Position numbers and translations under genes: made by a program
From: Ktedonosporobacter rubrisoli
GTDB lineage: Bacteria; Chloroflexota; Ktedonobacteria; Ktedonobacterales; Ktedonobacteraceae
Direction: 5' to 3'
Length of the DNA stretch: 64,000 bases
NCBI RefSeq assembly: GCF_004208415.1
Contig: NZ_CP035758.1
Coordinates: forward strand, 6,634,001-6,698,000
Notes under the pieces: model-generated
The model's database searches: none
Told to the model about the DNA's origin: nothing
The model's input: only the letters and a program-made list of their open reading frames with translations
Part shown: positions 8,286-17,678 of the stretch, piece by piece
How the letters are laid out: the number at the start of each line of letters is the position of its first letter
Position numbering within the stretch: the stretch's first letter is position 1

Positions 8286-9343
8286 TGATACCCTACTCAA
8301 AGCGTGTATTAACAACTTCTGAGCAGCTTTATCGCCTCTTTCTCCTGCTCTATCCGGCCCAGTTCAGACGTACATGCCAGCAAGAGATGCTACAGACCTT
8401 TCGCGCTTGCTGCCGCGAAGCCCTCCAGAGGGCTGGTCTGCCGGGCCTGTTGCGCTTCTGGAGCTTTATTCTCTATGATCTGTCAGTGACGGCATTTGTT
8501 GAACACATCCATTGTATTCGAGCCTTCTTACGACAATTATTGAATCGTGAAAAGGAATATGCCATGCTAAACCATCCTTTCCAGCTAGAGATTGCCCAGC
8601 AAACCGATATCGGTCGCAAACGAGCTAACAATGAGGACAATATGCTCTCAGTTGTGCCACAGGATACAGCGGTCAGGACGACAAAGGGAGCGCTTTTCGT
8701 GGTCGCTGACGGCATGGGAGGACACGATAGAGGGGAGCTGGCCAGCAAGCTCACAGTGGAAGAGGTAAATACTGCCTATTATCAGAGCCTGGAAGATGAT
8801 ATCACAGTGGCCCTGACGCAGGCTGTTAAGCGTGCCAATTTTCGGGTATATCAAGGCGCTCAGAGTATCGGGTTACAACAGGGGAAGATAGGTTCGACCT
8901 GTATAGCGGCCGTGGTACGTGGCAATACTGCCTACATCGCCAATGTTGGCGATAGCCGAGCTTACATTGTGCGTGGCGGCCAGATCAGGCAGATCTCGCG
9001 CGATCATTCCTGGGTTGCCGAGCAAGTGCTGGCCGGGATCTTAACGCCGGAGCAGGCGCGTACCCATCCGCGCAGCAATGTCATTACGCGCAGCATAGGA
9101 ACTGAGCCCGATGTCACGGTTGACACGTTTGTGGAAGAAGTGCAGAATGGCGATATTCTGATTCTCTGCACTGATGGACTCTCAAGTCTGATCAGCGACC
9201 AGGAGATCAAGGCCATCGTGGAACCATACGACTCACACGCGAGCGTCGAGCAGCTTATCAAGCTAGCCAACGAGCGCGGCGGCCCCGACAATATTACCGC
9301 CATCGTGACAAAAGTGAGCAAGGGGGAAGTCCTTGCCGCTTGA
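8285..9343 (+). CDS. PP2C-type Ser/Thr protein phosphatase with extra N-terminal domain
   Basis: Residues about 94-352 form a complete bacterial PPM/PP2C phosphatase. The metal-binding motifs are visible: RKRANNEDNM, VVADGMGGHDRGE, IANVGDSRAYI, ILILCTDGLSS and GGPDNITAIV. Residues 1-93 are different: LYRLFLLLYPAQFRRTCQQE and a hydrophobic helix GLLRFWSFILYDLSVTAFVEH. This resembles the N-terminal segment of membrane proteins and permeases found next to PadR genes. An internal ATG at 8564 preceded by AAAAGGAATATGCC could start the phosphatase alone. The product may thus be a fusion, or a remnant of a PadR-partner gene joined in frame to the phosphatase. No matching kinase is adjacent; the nearest is the PknG-like gene at 22 kb. 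Confidence 0.85.
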   Translation: MIPYSKRVLTTSEQLYRLFLLLYPAQFRRTCQQEMLQTFRACCREALQRAGLPGLLRFWSFILYDLSVTAFVEHIHCIRAFLRQLLNREKEYAMLNHPFQLEIAQQTDIGRKRANNEDNMLSVVPQDTAVRTTKGALFVVADGMGGHDRGELASKLTVEEVNTAYYQSLEDDITVALTQAVKRANFRVYQGAQSIGLQQGKIGSTCIAAVVRGNTAYIANVGDSRAYIVRGGQIRQISRDHSWVAEQVLAGILTPEQARTHPRSNVITRSIGTEPDVTVDTFVEEVQNGDILILCTDGLSSLISDQEIKAIVEPYDSHASVEQLIKLANERGGPDNITAIVTKVSKGEVLAA

Positions 9344-10228
9344 TCCAGCTATCCAGCTCCGCCCCTTCTGCCAGGAGGATTTGGGTAAAGTGCGGCAACT
9401 ACGCGAGGAGATGAGTGCCGCACATAGCCAATCATCTTTCTGGCCAGGCCTGGAGCCAGATACCCTGGCCTGGGTTGCCGTTACCGCTGATGATTGTTGC
9501 GTTGGCTACGCCGAGCTCAGGCCGCGCATTTCTGGCCAGGTCACGCCAAACGTCTGGGTTCAACCTGCCTATCAAGGGCATGGTATCGGGCTGGCCTTGC
9601 TGAGAGAGGCAGAAACGCAGGCTCGGCTATGCAGCACATCTCAATCTGCTAGCCTGCTTGCTCAGCTGCAGGGCGAAAATCCTGCAGCTTGCTGTTTACT
9701 GGAAAAGGCAGGCTATACTCTTTCCTCAACGTTCTGGATTATGGAACTACAGCTTATCCAGGCACCGGAAGCTCCGGCAGCTACTCCGGGTATTGCCGTT
9801 AAACCGTTCGCTGTTGGGCAGGATGAACGGGGCGTATATGAGGCTGATGAAGAGGCTTTTCTGGATGAGCGCGGCAAGTTGCCAAGAACGTATGCCGAAT
9901 GGGGCCGGCGCCTCAATATGCACTCTGAGCATTTTGACCCTCTCTCTGGCTGGTTGCCTGGGATGGCGCGACTATTGCCGGATCTGCCCTCAATCAAATC
10001 ATTCATGGCAAGGGCGAGATAATGCATCTGGGCATACGGCGCCCCTGGCGCAGGCGCGGATTAGGTATGGCCCTGCTCCAACATTCTTTACAGACATTTT
10101 ATCGCCATGGGATTGGTACAATTCGGCTCAATGTCGATGTCCAAAGCTTAACCAATGCTCAACAGCTCTATCAGCGCGCTGGCTTTGCCTGCGTAGATTC
10201 TTTTCGAAACTATCATAAATCACTTTAA
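9333..10228 (+). pseudogene. Two-domain GNAT acetyltransferase, frameshifted
   Basis: Two open frames together make one tandem GNAT protein. The first runs 9333-10022. It starts at a TTG behind AGGGGG and has an acetyl-CoA loop VWVQPAYQGHGIGLALL. The second frame takes over near 9945 and ends at 10228. It contains MHLGIRRPWRRRGLGMALLQHS, the motif-A loop of the second domain. Between 9948 and 10022 the second frame reads LWLVAWDGATIAGSALNQII, the expected family sequence. The switch lies at the CT-rich stretch around 9938-9947 and corresponds to loss of one base. The start overlaps the phosphatase end by 11 bases. It may be a real lesion or a sequencing error; the substrate is unknown. Confidence 0.8.
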
Positions 10229-10241
10229 CTATGTATGCGGC

Positions 10242-10277
10242 CCCTCCTGCCACATGCATAACTTTCAGGCAGGAGGG
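10242..10277 (+). terminator. Strong hairpin terminator after the GNAT gene
   Basis: CCCTCCTGCC (10242-10251) pairs perfectly with GGCAGGAGGG (10268-10277), and a pyrimidine-rich stretch follows. It probably ends the padR/phosphatase/GNAT transcript. Beyond it, 10278-10631 holds no recognisable gene. Confidence 0.7.
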
Positions 10278-10631
10278 ACTATCTTTCTCTCTACCTGTCT
10301 GGCAGTACAAACCCAACCCCAATCTATCTTTGCCATTGTCGGCCTCTCCCAATTTGAAACCCTTCATAACATTACATCCCATAGCTTGCCTTATTGATAC
10401 AGGCCCAGCTCTGTACACCGTCCCATAGATATATGCATTAATAATGCAATTTACTTTTTCTGGCTAGATCAGGCCAGGCAGCTAGCAGATAGAGCAGGAA
10501 GCGCTAAAATGAGTATATCTGCAAATCCACCGGCGGTCAGAATTTGCCAACGAAACGCGGCCCCAGGCAGGCGGCTGCAACCGCAATCGCCTGGCTGAGT
10601 ATTGCCATCAGGCTCAAGTAGGCAGTATAGT

Positions 10632-10685
10632 GTAAAGGGAAGTTTATAGATGATGACATCTTTTAGGTAAAGGGTTTATAGATGA
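10632..10685 (+). repeat. Duplicated ribosome-binding/start region before the antiporter gene
   Basis: GTAAAGGG plus TTTATAGATGA occurs twice: 10632-10653 (with three extra bases between the parts) and 10667-10685. The second copy supplies the start of the antiporter gene. The first could start a six-codon mini-ORF (ATG at 10650, TAA at 10668-10670) whose stop overlaps the second GTAAAGGG. It may be a simple duplication or a small translational control element. Confidence 0.6.
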
Positions 10686-11908
10686 CCGATATCGTTGCTG
10701 TAATACATGAATTAGTCCTTCTTTTGCTTATTGCGCTGACAGTTATTTTAATCACACGACGACTGGCCGTTCCCTATACATTGGGCCTGGTGATCGTAGG
10801 GCTGCTAATTAGTCTTTTCGGCTTTTTACCCGAGATTCATCTGTCTCCGGATCTTGTACTTTTTGTATTTTTGCCGGCCCTGCTCTTTGAGGGAGCCTGG
10901 TCTATATCTGTACAACGTCTGCGCCAGAACTGGCTGATCATCCTCCTGCTGGCGGTGCCGGGTCTGCTGGTAGCTCTGGTCCTGTTAGCGGTTCCGCTGC
11001 ATTTTTTTGCCGGTCTTAACTGGGAAGACGCCTTTTTGCTGGGAGCCATTCTTTCTCCCACCGATCCGGTGGCCGTGCTGGGCCTGTTTCGCCAGCTCAA
11101 AGTCAATCAGGATCTCTCGACGATCATTGAGGGCGAGAGCCTCTTTAACGACGGCGTGGCTGGGGTGCTCTATCAAACCTTTTTGATTGTAGTGCTGGCC
11201 TCGCTTGGCCAGGAGCCGCAAGGGGGCCAGGTCTGGCTAGAAGGGATCGAGCGCTTTATCGTTGAAGCTGGCGGGGGCCTGGTCATTGGAGCCGCCTGTG
11301 GCTTCGTGGTCAGCCGCTTTGTGAAGTATATCGATGAGCCCCTGATTGAGACCACCATCACCATCGTGACGGCCTATGGCGTCTATCTGCTCGCGGACTT
11401 TTTCCATATGTCCGGCATTCTTGCAGTTATCGTAGCCGGGCTGATCTTTGGCAGCTATGGGCAGAACAGGAATATGTCCGAACGGACGCGCGAAGTCGTT
11501 GACAATTTCTGGAACATGGTGGCCTTTTTGGCCAATGCGCTGCTCTTTTTGCTGGTGGGAGCTCAATTGAACCCGATGCAATTTCTCTCCACGCAGGATA
11601 CCCTACATTTGATGATTACGGCCGGCCTGGCTATTGCGGCAGTGCTGGTGGGTCGCTTTGTTATGGTGGCCCTGCTGCCCAACCGCTTCCAGTTTGCGCC
11701 CGGTGAACGCCTGCGGCCCTGGCGCTTTGTCATCTTCTGGAGCGGGCTGCGCGGCGCCCTCTCACTTGCTCTTGTCCTGGCCCTACCGTTGGAGGTACCC
11801 GATAGAAACGCCTTGATCTTCTCTACGTATGCAGTCGTCCTCTTTACCCTGCTCATCCAGGGCTTTAGCTTACGCCTGCTCTTGAAAGGTCTGCCCGGCG
11901 TATCATAG
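10682..11908 (+). CDS. CPA1 family Na+/H+ antiporter, NhaP type
   Basis: This 408-residue membrane protein with about twelve helices belongs to the cation:proton antiporter-1 family. The ion-binding signature is visible as LSPTDPVAVLGLFRQL (about residues 122-137) and EGESLFNDGVAGVLYQ (about residues 150-165). The conserved end of the transport domain reads WSGLRGALSLALVLALP. No long C-terminal cytoplasmic domain is present. Such proteins exchange cytoplasmic Na+ (or K+) for protons and help pH and salt homeostasis. The next gene in the same direction is an unrelated NhaA antiporter, so the pair may be regulated together; the gap of 89 bp allows one transcript. Confidence 0.93.
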   Translation: MTDIVAVIHELVLLLLIALTVILITRRLAVPYTLGLVIVGLLISLFGFLPEIHLSPDLVLFVFLPALLFEGAWSISVQRLRQNWLIILLLAVPGLLVALVLLAVPLHFFAGLNWEDAFLLGAILSPTDPVAVLGLFRQLKVNQDLSTIIEGESLFNDGVAGVLYQTFLIVVLASLGQEPQGGQVWLEGIERFIVEAGGGLVIGAACGFVVSRFVKYIDEPLIETTITIVTAYGVYLLADFFHMSGILAVIVAGLIFGSYGQNRNMSERTREVVDNFWNMVAFLANALLFLLVGAQLNPMQFLSTQDTLHLMITAGLAIAAVLVGRFVMVALLPNRFQFAPGERLRPWRFVIFWSGLRGALSLALVLALPLEVPDRNALIFSTYAVVLFTLLIQGFSLRLLLKGLPGVS

Positions 11909-11997
11909 TCAAAAGATTTGAGCGTGTACATATATAGATATCTGATCGTGATACAACTAGCGGACCGGGTAGAAAGCTAAGCAGAGGATCAGCACTT

Positions 11998-13362
11998 ATG
12001 AACGCGCGCGAGATTATCAAGCAACCCACGCAGGGAGCATTGGCCGAACGCATTTTGCGACCCTTCCAGGAATTCGCCCATACGGGAGCATCAAGCGGTA
12101 TACTCCTGCTGATATGTACAATCATTGCCTTGATCTGGGCTAATTCGCCCTGGGCGGCCAGCTATAACGCGCTCTGGGATCTGCATTTGCGTATCGGCAT
12201 TGGCTCCGTGGGACTCGATGAGCCGCTCCATATCTGGATCAACGACGGCTTGATGACGATCTTTTTCTTTGTCGTGGGCTTAGAGATCAAGCGTGAGGTG
12301 CTGGTAGGTGAGCTTTCATCGCTAAGACAGGCGATCTTGCCCATTGTGGCAGCCGTTGGCGGCATGCTCTGCCCGGCGCTGATTTATCTGGCCTTCAACC
12401 GGGGCACCTCGGCAGCTGGAGGCTGGGCTATTCCGATGGCTACCGATATCGCCTTCTCCCTTGGCGTCCTGGCCCTCCTGGGCTCGCGCATCCCGTCTGC
12501 GCTCAAGGTCTTTCTCACGGCCTTTGCGATTGTTGACGATATCGGCGCGGTACTCGTTATCGCTATCTTTTTTCACTCCACGATCAATATAACTGCCCTG
12601 ATCGCCTCGGGCATTATTTTGATCTGCGTGGCGCTGGCTAACGTAATTGGGGTACAGAAGCCCTTGGTCTATGCCTTGCTGGGCGTCTGCCTCTGGGTAG
12701 CAATGTTACTCTCTGGCCTGCACGCGACAATCGCCGGCATCCTGCTGGCGCTGCTCATTCCCTCGCGGGCCCGCATCGATATACGCGCCTTTGTCAGACG
12801 CGGCCGGACATGTCTTGACGAGGTAGCAAGCGACGAGCGGCCCGGCATCGGACTGTTTATGAACGAGCGCCAGCAATCAGCCATCCAGGCCCTGGAAACT
12901 GCCGCCGAGCACTCTCTCACGCCTCTACAGCGCATGGAGCATACCACCCATCCCTGGGTAGCCTTTGCGATTGTGCCGCTCTTTGTGCTAGCGAACGCCG
13001 GGGTCCCCATCAGTAGCAATTTCTTTGCGGCCCTTCTCAGTCCGATCGGGCTGGGCATTATTCTAGGCCTGATCATTGGCAAGCAAGTAGGCATTATGCT
13101 CTTTTCCTGGTTGACTGTGAAGCTGGGCTGGGCCACGTTGCCCGAGGGGACGGCCTGGCGCCAGATGTATGGCGTTTCGTGGGTGGGTGCGATTGGCTTT
13201 ACTATGGCCCTCTTTATCAATGGCCTGGCCTTTGGCGATGCCGGACAGGAGCTGTTCTTTAGCGAGGCCAAGTCGGCGATTCTTGTGGCCGCGCTTATAG
13301 CTGGCGTGGTTGGCTGGCTCCTGCTCAGATTTAGTAAGCCGGGATCGGCCTCAGCAGAATGA
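11998..13362 (+). CDS. nhaA: Na+/H+ antiporter NhaA
   Basis: The 454-residue protein matches NhaA along its length. It shows FFFVVGLEIKREVLVGELSS (helix II region), GWAIPMATDIAFSLGVLALL (helix IV) and the two essential aspartates in FAIVDDIGAVLVIAIFF (helix V). The C-terminal part has WVAFAIVPLFVLANAGVP and GFTMALFINGLAF. In Escherichia coli NhaA is electrogenic, exchanging two protons for one Na+, and is activated at alkaline pH. A region of about 60 residues between helices, rich in Arg and Asp/Glu (RARIDIRAFVRRGRTCLDEV), is a cytoplasmic loop as in related long NhaA forms. It stands downstream of the NhaP-type antiporter. Confidence 0.95.
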   Translation: MNAREIIKQPTQGALAERILRPFQEFAHTGASSGILLLICTIIALIWANSPWAASYNALWDLHLRIGIGSVGLDEPLHIWINDGLMTIFFFVVGLEIKREVLVGELSSLRQAILPIVAAVGGMLCPALIYLAFNRGTSAAGGWAIPMATDIAFSLGVLALLGSRIPSALKVFLTAFAIVDDIGAVLVIAIFFHSTINITALIASGIILICVALANVIGVQKPLVYALLGVCLWVAMLLSGLHATIAGILLALLIPSRARIDIRAFVRRGRTCLDEVASDERPGIGLFMNERQQSAIQALETAAEHSLTPLQRMEHTTHPWVAFAIVPLFVLANAGVPISSNFFAALLSPIGLGIILGLIIGKQVGIMLFSWLTVKLGWATLPEGTAWRQMYGVSWVGAIGFTMALFINGLAFGDAGQELFFSEAKSAILVAALIAGVVGWLLLRFSKPGSASAE

Positions 13363-13510
13363 GCAAGCATAACAGTATCTTAATCGTCTGTTAATACGTG
13401 TGAAAAGCTTCCTTAACCCCCTTGCTCTACAATATCCATGAAAGCTCATAAGGGCACTTTTCGCCCTTTCAATCCATATGTTTCTTCTTTTACTGGTGAG
13501 GTATTTTCCT

Positions 13511-14614
13511 ATGCAATTCTTTTCACCCACTGTCCGGTATCGGTGGTCGATATCTCGTGCAGCGCTGGTTTTGAGCATGTGTTTTCTTACGGTTTTATTT
13601 GTCGCTTGCGGAGGCGGCTCCCCCGCATCAGCCAGCTCTAGCGCATCATCGCAAGCCACCTGCAACAAAAGTACCGGCTTCACGCTCTACTCGGCGCAGG
13701 GGTATGACTCTGATGCAGCCAAGGCCTTCCAGAAACAGACAGGGATTACAACTAAGCTTGTAGATGACAGTACAGGCAATCTGCTCGCCAAAATCGCGGC
13801 GGAAGGGAACAACCCCCAGTGGGACGTGGCCTGGTTCGATGGCAATGTCACCATGCAGACGCTTGATACGCAAGGCCTCCTGCTCAAATGGCACGCCTCT
13901 GGCGCTAGTAACTTGACCGCCCAAGGCACACAATATGTGCCAGATGATGGGAGCTATTATCCTACTGGCCTGACGACTGTCGGGGCTATTGTCTACAACA
14001 CTAAACACATTCCGGCAGCAGGCTTGCCCAAAGACTGGAAAGACCTGCTCAATCCGGCTTACAAAAATCTCGTCGCGATGAACGATCCCGCCTATTCCGG
14101 GCCAACCTATCCTTTGATTGCCGGCATTGCCCAGATCTTAGGAGGAGAAAGCCAGGGTAAACAGTATTTTCAGAGCTTAAAGGCCAATGGCCTCAAGAAC
14201 TTTCAAACTAATGACCCCACCCTGAATAGCATTGAAACCGGAGCGCGGGAATTTGGTATTGTGCAGGATTCTGCGATCTATAGCGCGATCAAAGCTGGTC
14301 AGCCTTTAGGAATTCTCTTTCCCGCTTCCGGCGTGGTAGGCTTGCCCAGCGTTATCGGTGTCGCGGCACATGGCAAGCATCAGGCCTGCGCCCAACAGTT
14401 TGTTAACTGGGTACTCTCCAGCGCCGGTCAGACAAGCATGACGCACCACGATCCCACGGATGGCGACACCTACTTCATTCCGCTTGTCAAGGATGTTACA
14501 CCCGTTGTCACGCGTCAATCCACAGGCATTAAATTTATAGATTTGAACGTACAACAATGGGCATCAGTTGAGGCAGAGTACAAACAATGGTTCCACAGCA
14601 ACATCATACAGTAG
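13511..14614 (+). CDS. ABC transporter substrate-binding lipoprotein, Fe3+/phosphonate type
   Basis: A secreted lipoprotein of 367 residues from the ATG at 13511, chosen because GGTGAGG lies about ten bases upstream. The other in-frame ATG at 13478 would add eleven residues. A hydrophobic signal ends in the lipobox LFVACG, so the Cys is lipidated. The mature part matches the Fe(III)-type binding-protein fold (FLYSAQGYDSDAAKAF-like start, GNPQWDVAWFDG, VGAIVYNTKHIP, LGILFPASGVVGLPSVIGV). The family carries iron, thiamine or 2-aminoethylphosphonate, and the sequence does not decide among them. The permease start lies inside its last 28 bases, so the three ABC genes form one operon. Confidence 0.87.
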   Translation: MQFFSPTVRYRWSISRAALVLSMCFLTVLFVACGGGSPASASSSASSQATCNKSTGFTLYSAQGYDSDAAKAFQKQTGITTKLVDDSTGNLLAKIAAEGNNPQWDVAWFDGNVTMQTLDTQGLLLKWHASGASNLTAQGTQYVPDDGSYYPTGLTTVGAIVYNTKHIPAAGLPKDWKDLLNPAYKNLVAMNDPAYSGPTYPLIAGIAQILGGESQGKQYFQSLKANGLKNFQTNDPTLNSIETGAREFGIVQDSAIYSAIKAGQPLGILFPASGVVGLPSVIGVAAHGKHQACAQQFVNWVLSSAGQTSMTHHDPTDGDTYFIPLVKDVTPVVTRQSTGIKFIDLNVQQWASVEAEYKQWFHSNIIQ

Positions 14615-16479
14615 TCAGCGAGGACCCAAACCAGGATAGAGCGGGGAAGCCTGCTCTATCCTCTTATTCATTTTCTGTTCCACAGCTCCTACGTCTGGGA
14701 GGACAGATTCTTGTCATTGGCCTTCCTTTATTGATTCTGGCTCTGTTTGTGGTCTATCCTCTAGCTGCCATTATTTTACAAAGCATATTTCCCAATTTAT
14801 TTGCGGCTTCGCCCAGCCTGGCTCCAGGCTTCGAGGCCCTGTTGCAGCTTATTGCAAATCGCCAGAACTATCTTGCGCTTATCAATTCGCTGTGGTTGTC
14901 GGGCGTTACCGCGCTCCTTGCGTCTCTCATAGGAACCTTGTTGGCGATCCTGGCCCGGCGCACTGATCTGCCATTGCGGGGTACGCTGGATACACTTGTG
15001 TGGATTGTCTTCTTTACTCCCTCGTTCCTGGTGGGTGAGGCATGGTCGCTAACCATCATCCATGGTGGCATTCCCGATCAATATCTGCATTTTCCCGCTG
15101 CATTTGTTACCTGGTTTTTCTCGCCGGCGGGGGTCATTTTCATTCTGAGCCTCAAGACATTTCCGTTTGTCTATATAGCGGTCAGCGCGGCCCTGCACTG
15201 GCTCGGCTCAGAGTTTGAAGATGCGGCTCGCCTGGCCGGGGCGCGCACCTGGCTGGCCTGGATCAGCATCAATATACCATTATTGCTGCCGGCTATTCTG
15301 GCGGCTGGCTTAATCGCCTTTGCGGAGGCGCTGTCAGACTTTGGCATAGCCGCAACCATTGCGCAGAACGCCAATGTCACGCTTATCACCTATCAAATAT
15401 ATGCGGCTGTCAATACCGCCCCCGTTAATTTTTCGCTGGCGGCGGCGCTCTCCCTCTTGATGTTCGTGGCAATTGCGCTGGCGCTGCTGCTCCAGGCGGC
15501 CGTACTACGAACGCGCTCGTTCCAGATTATTAGCGGGAAAAATAGGCCTGCGCGCCCTGTGGTATTGGGCTATTGGAAGATCCCTGCTGTGCTCTTCTGT
15601 GGGCTTGTATTTCTCTTTGCCCTGATAATTCCGTTGCTGATGTGTCTCATGCTGTCATTTATGCATGCCTTCGGCCAGGGCATCACGCCGGGCAACTGGA
15701 CCCTTGACAACTATACAGCGGTCCTCGCCCAGGGCTCTGATGATTTAGATGCCATGCTTCGCACTCTCTGGCTCGCGCTGGGAGCCGCAACCATTACTAC
15801 GATAGTGGGCCTGCCCATTGCCTTTATCATTCGTCGCACAAAGCTGCCAGGGCGAAAATTGCTCGGCCTATTCACGCTTGTAACTATTGCTGTGCCTGGC
15901 ATTATCCTGGCCTGCGGGTATATTTTTGCCTGGAATGCCTCCTATCTGCAATTTCTTGGCATCGGAGGAGAGCAGGGCCTCCAATTTTATGGCACCATCT
16001 GGTTGCTGTTCGCCGCCTATATTGGAGGAAGCTTGCCATATGCCACACGCCTGGGGATTGGTGCGCTTGAGCAAATTGGTCCGAGTATGCTAGAAACCGC
16101 TCGCGTGCAGGGAACTAACCTCTTCCAGCTACTGCTACGCATTGTAGCGCCATTGGTGCGCAGTAGTCTGATCTCTATCTGGCTGCTAGTCTTTACGGGA
16201 ACGATGTTCGAACTGGCGGCTTCTGAACTGCTGTACCCGCCAGGAGAGCCGACCATGCCGGTACGCATTATCGGGCTTTTTAATACATTCAAATTAGGAC
16301 CTGGTATGGCCCTGGCGATGCTAAATGTTGGCCTGGTGGCGCTGGCCTTGATCTTGTTTCGGGCAATTCCCTGGTTAGTCAGCAGGCTTATACAACGCGG
16401 TAAACGGAGAAAAACAGGATATGTTTCTACAAATCAAGCAGTTGAGCAAGAGCTACGGGTCGCGGCAGGTCGTTTCTAA
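14587..16479 (+). CDS. ABC transporter permease, fused two-domain (FbpB/ThiP-like)
   Basis: The 630-residue protein carries two permease halves in one chain, as in FbpB, ThiP and phosphonate permeases, with about twelve membrane helices. Each half has an EAA loop that contacts the ATPase: FEDAARLAGARTWLAWISINIPLL in the first half (about residue 211) and MLETARVQGTNLFQLLLRIV in the second (about residue 501). The start ATG at 14587 overlaps the binding-protein gene by 28 bases, and its end overlaps the ATPase gene by 59 bases. Translation of the three is therefore coupled. Substrate: iron, thiamine or phosphonate by family, not resolved. Confidence 0.9.
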   Translation: MVPQQHHTVVSEDPNQDRAGKPALSSYSFSVPQLLRLGGQILVIGLPLLILALFVVYPLAAIILQSIFPNLFAASPSLAPGFEALLQLIANRQNYLALINSLWLSGVTALLASLIGTLLAILARRTDLPLRGTLDTLVWIVFFTPSFLVGEAWSLTIIHGGIPDQYLHFPAAFVTWFFSPAGVIFILSLKTFPFVYIAVSAALHWLGSEFEDAARLAGARTWLAWISINIPLLLPAILAAGLIAFAEALSDFGIAATIAQNANVTLITYQIYAAVNTAPVNFSLAAALSLLMFVAIALALLLQAAVLRTRSFQIISGKNRPARPVVLGYWKIPAVLFCGLVFLFALIIPLLMCLMLSFMHAFGQGITPGNWTLDNYTAVLAQGSDDLDAMLRTLWLALGAATITTIVGLPIAFIIRRTKLPGRKLLGLFTLVTIAVPGIILACGYIFAWNASYLQFLGIGGEQGLQFYGTIWLLFAAYIGGSLPYATRLGIGALEQIGPSMLETARVQGTNLFQLLLRIVAPLVRSSLISIWLLVFTGTMFELAASELLYPPGEPTMPVRIIGLFNTFKLGPGMALAMLNVGLVALALILFRAIPWLVSRLIQRGKRRKTGYVSTNQAVEQELRVAAGRF

Positions 16480-17524
16480 CGTCGATCTAACGATGGAAGA
16501 GGGTGAGATACTTTCGCTGCTAGGGCCATCGGGCTGCGGTAAAACAACTATTCTACGCATGATCGCGGGACTCGTAAGCCCAGAAAGCGGCTGGATAGAG
16601 ATTGGTGGCCGTGTGGTCTACGATGGGCGCAAAGAGGTATATGTAGAGGAACGCAGGCTCGGGATGGTATTCCAGGACTATGCTCTCTGGCCGCATATGA
16701 CCGTGGCGCGCAATATCGCCTTCGGTTTACGCCTACGCCATACTCCAGCACAGGTTATCGCCAAACGAGTGGCCGAATTGTTGGAGCTAGTCAATTTGCC
16801 GGGCATGGAGGATCGCTATCCGTATCAACTCTCTGGCGGCCAGCAACAACGCGTAGCTGTCGCGCGGGCATTGGCAACCGAACCACGCCTGCTTTTGCTC
16901 GATGAGCCACTATCGAGCCTTGACACGGGTCTGCGCGAGGTGATGCGTACAGAGTTGGTGCAACTATTTAAGCGCCTCAAGATCACCACCATCAATGTCA
17001 CTCACGATCAGGATGAGGCGATGGCAATGTCCGATCGCATCATGGTATTGCGAGACGGCCAAGTGCAGCAAATTGGAACACCAACAGAGCTCTATCTCAA
17101 TCCCTGCAACGTTTTTGTAGCCTCGTTTATGGGCCCCGCTAACTTGCTGGCTGGCGAGCTGGTACCAGAGGCAAGCGGGGTCACAGAGAGGTCGATTCGT
17201 TTGAAGCATTTGTTCGCTGAAGAAAAAGTAGTGAGTGGGCTGGTGCGTGACGAGGTACGGCCGCGACTCAACGGACGGGGCTCCTTGCTCTGCCGTCCAG
17301 ATGATGTAAGCCTGCACCTGGATACGCTCTCCCCTGGACAACTTAACCTTCTTCCAGGGAAAATACTGCACTCGTCGTTTGTAGCTGGTCGCTGGCGCAC
17401 GGTTGTGAGCATCGGCGAGAGGCAGACACAACCGCTACTGGCCTTTGCGTCCTCTCAGCTCCAAGCGGAGCAGCCGGTATGGCTTGAGTTACCGCCTGAG
17501 CGTTGCCAGATTGTCCCTGAGTGA
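16421..17524 (+). CDS. ABC transporter ATPase, FbpC/PotA-like
   Basis: This 367-residue ATPase drives the importer encoded just upstream. Walker A is LLGPSGCGKTT, the Q-loop is VFQDYALWPHMTV, the signature is LSGGQQQRVAVARAL, Walker B is LLLLDEPLSSLD, and the switch histidine is in NVTHDQDEAMAMSD. The C-terminal 120 residues form a TOBE-type regulatory domain (LLCRPDDVSLHLD). The start at 16421 lies within the permease gene; GGTAAACGGAG is upstream. The family includes iron and polyamine ATPases, and the neighbours favour iron/thiamine/phosphonate. The C-terminal domain is more divergent than the ATPase core. Confidence 0.93.
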   Translation: MFLQIKQLSKSYGSRQVVSNVDLTMEEGEILSLLGPSGCGKTTILRMIAGLVSPESGWIEIGGRVVYDGRKEVYVEERRLGMVFQDYALWPHMTVARNIAFGLRLRHTPAQVIAKRVAELLELVNLPGMEDRYPYQLSGGQQQRVAVARALATEPRLLLLDEPLSSLDTGLREVMRTELVQLFKRLKITTINVTHDQDEAMAMSDRIMVLRDGQVQQIGTPTELYLNPCNVFVASFMGPANLLAGELVPEASGVTERSIRLKHLFAEEKVVSGLVRDEVRPRLNGRGSLLCRPDDVSLHLDTLSPGQLNLLPGKILHSSFVAGRWRTVVSIGERQTQPLLAFASSQLQAEQPVWLELPPERCQIVPE

Positions 17525-17533
17525 TGGGAATGC

Positions 17534-17567
17534 CCTGCCTCTTTTCTGGCCTTACGCTAGAGGCAGG
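17534..17567 (+). terminator. Hairpin at the end of the ABC importer operon
   Basis: CCTGCCTCT (17534-17542) pairs with AGAGGCAGG (17559-17567), nine base pairs, starting seven bases after the ATPase stop. No T-run follows, so termination may be imperfect or need other factors. Confidence 0.55.
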
Positions 17568-17678
17568 ACAATATCTGCTAAGGCGCCGGGCTTGCCTATG
17601 CTAATGAATTTTGCTCAGCAAGCAGGGCTGTTATTACGGCGCCTGTGTTCTCGCTTTGCCAACACTCACAGCAAAGCT

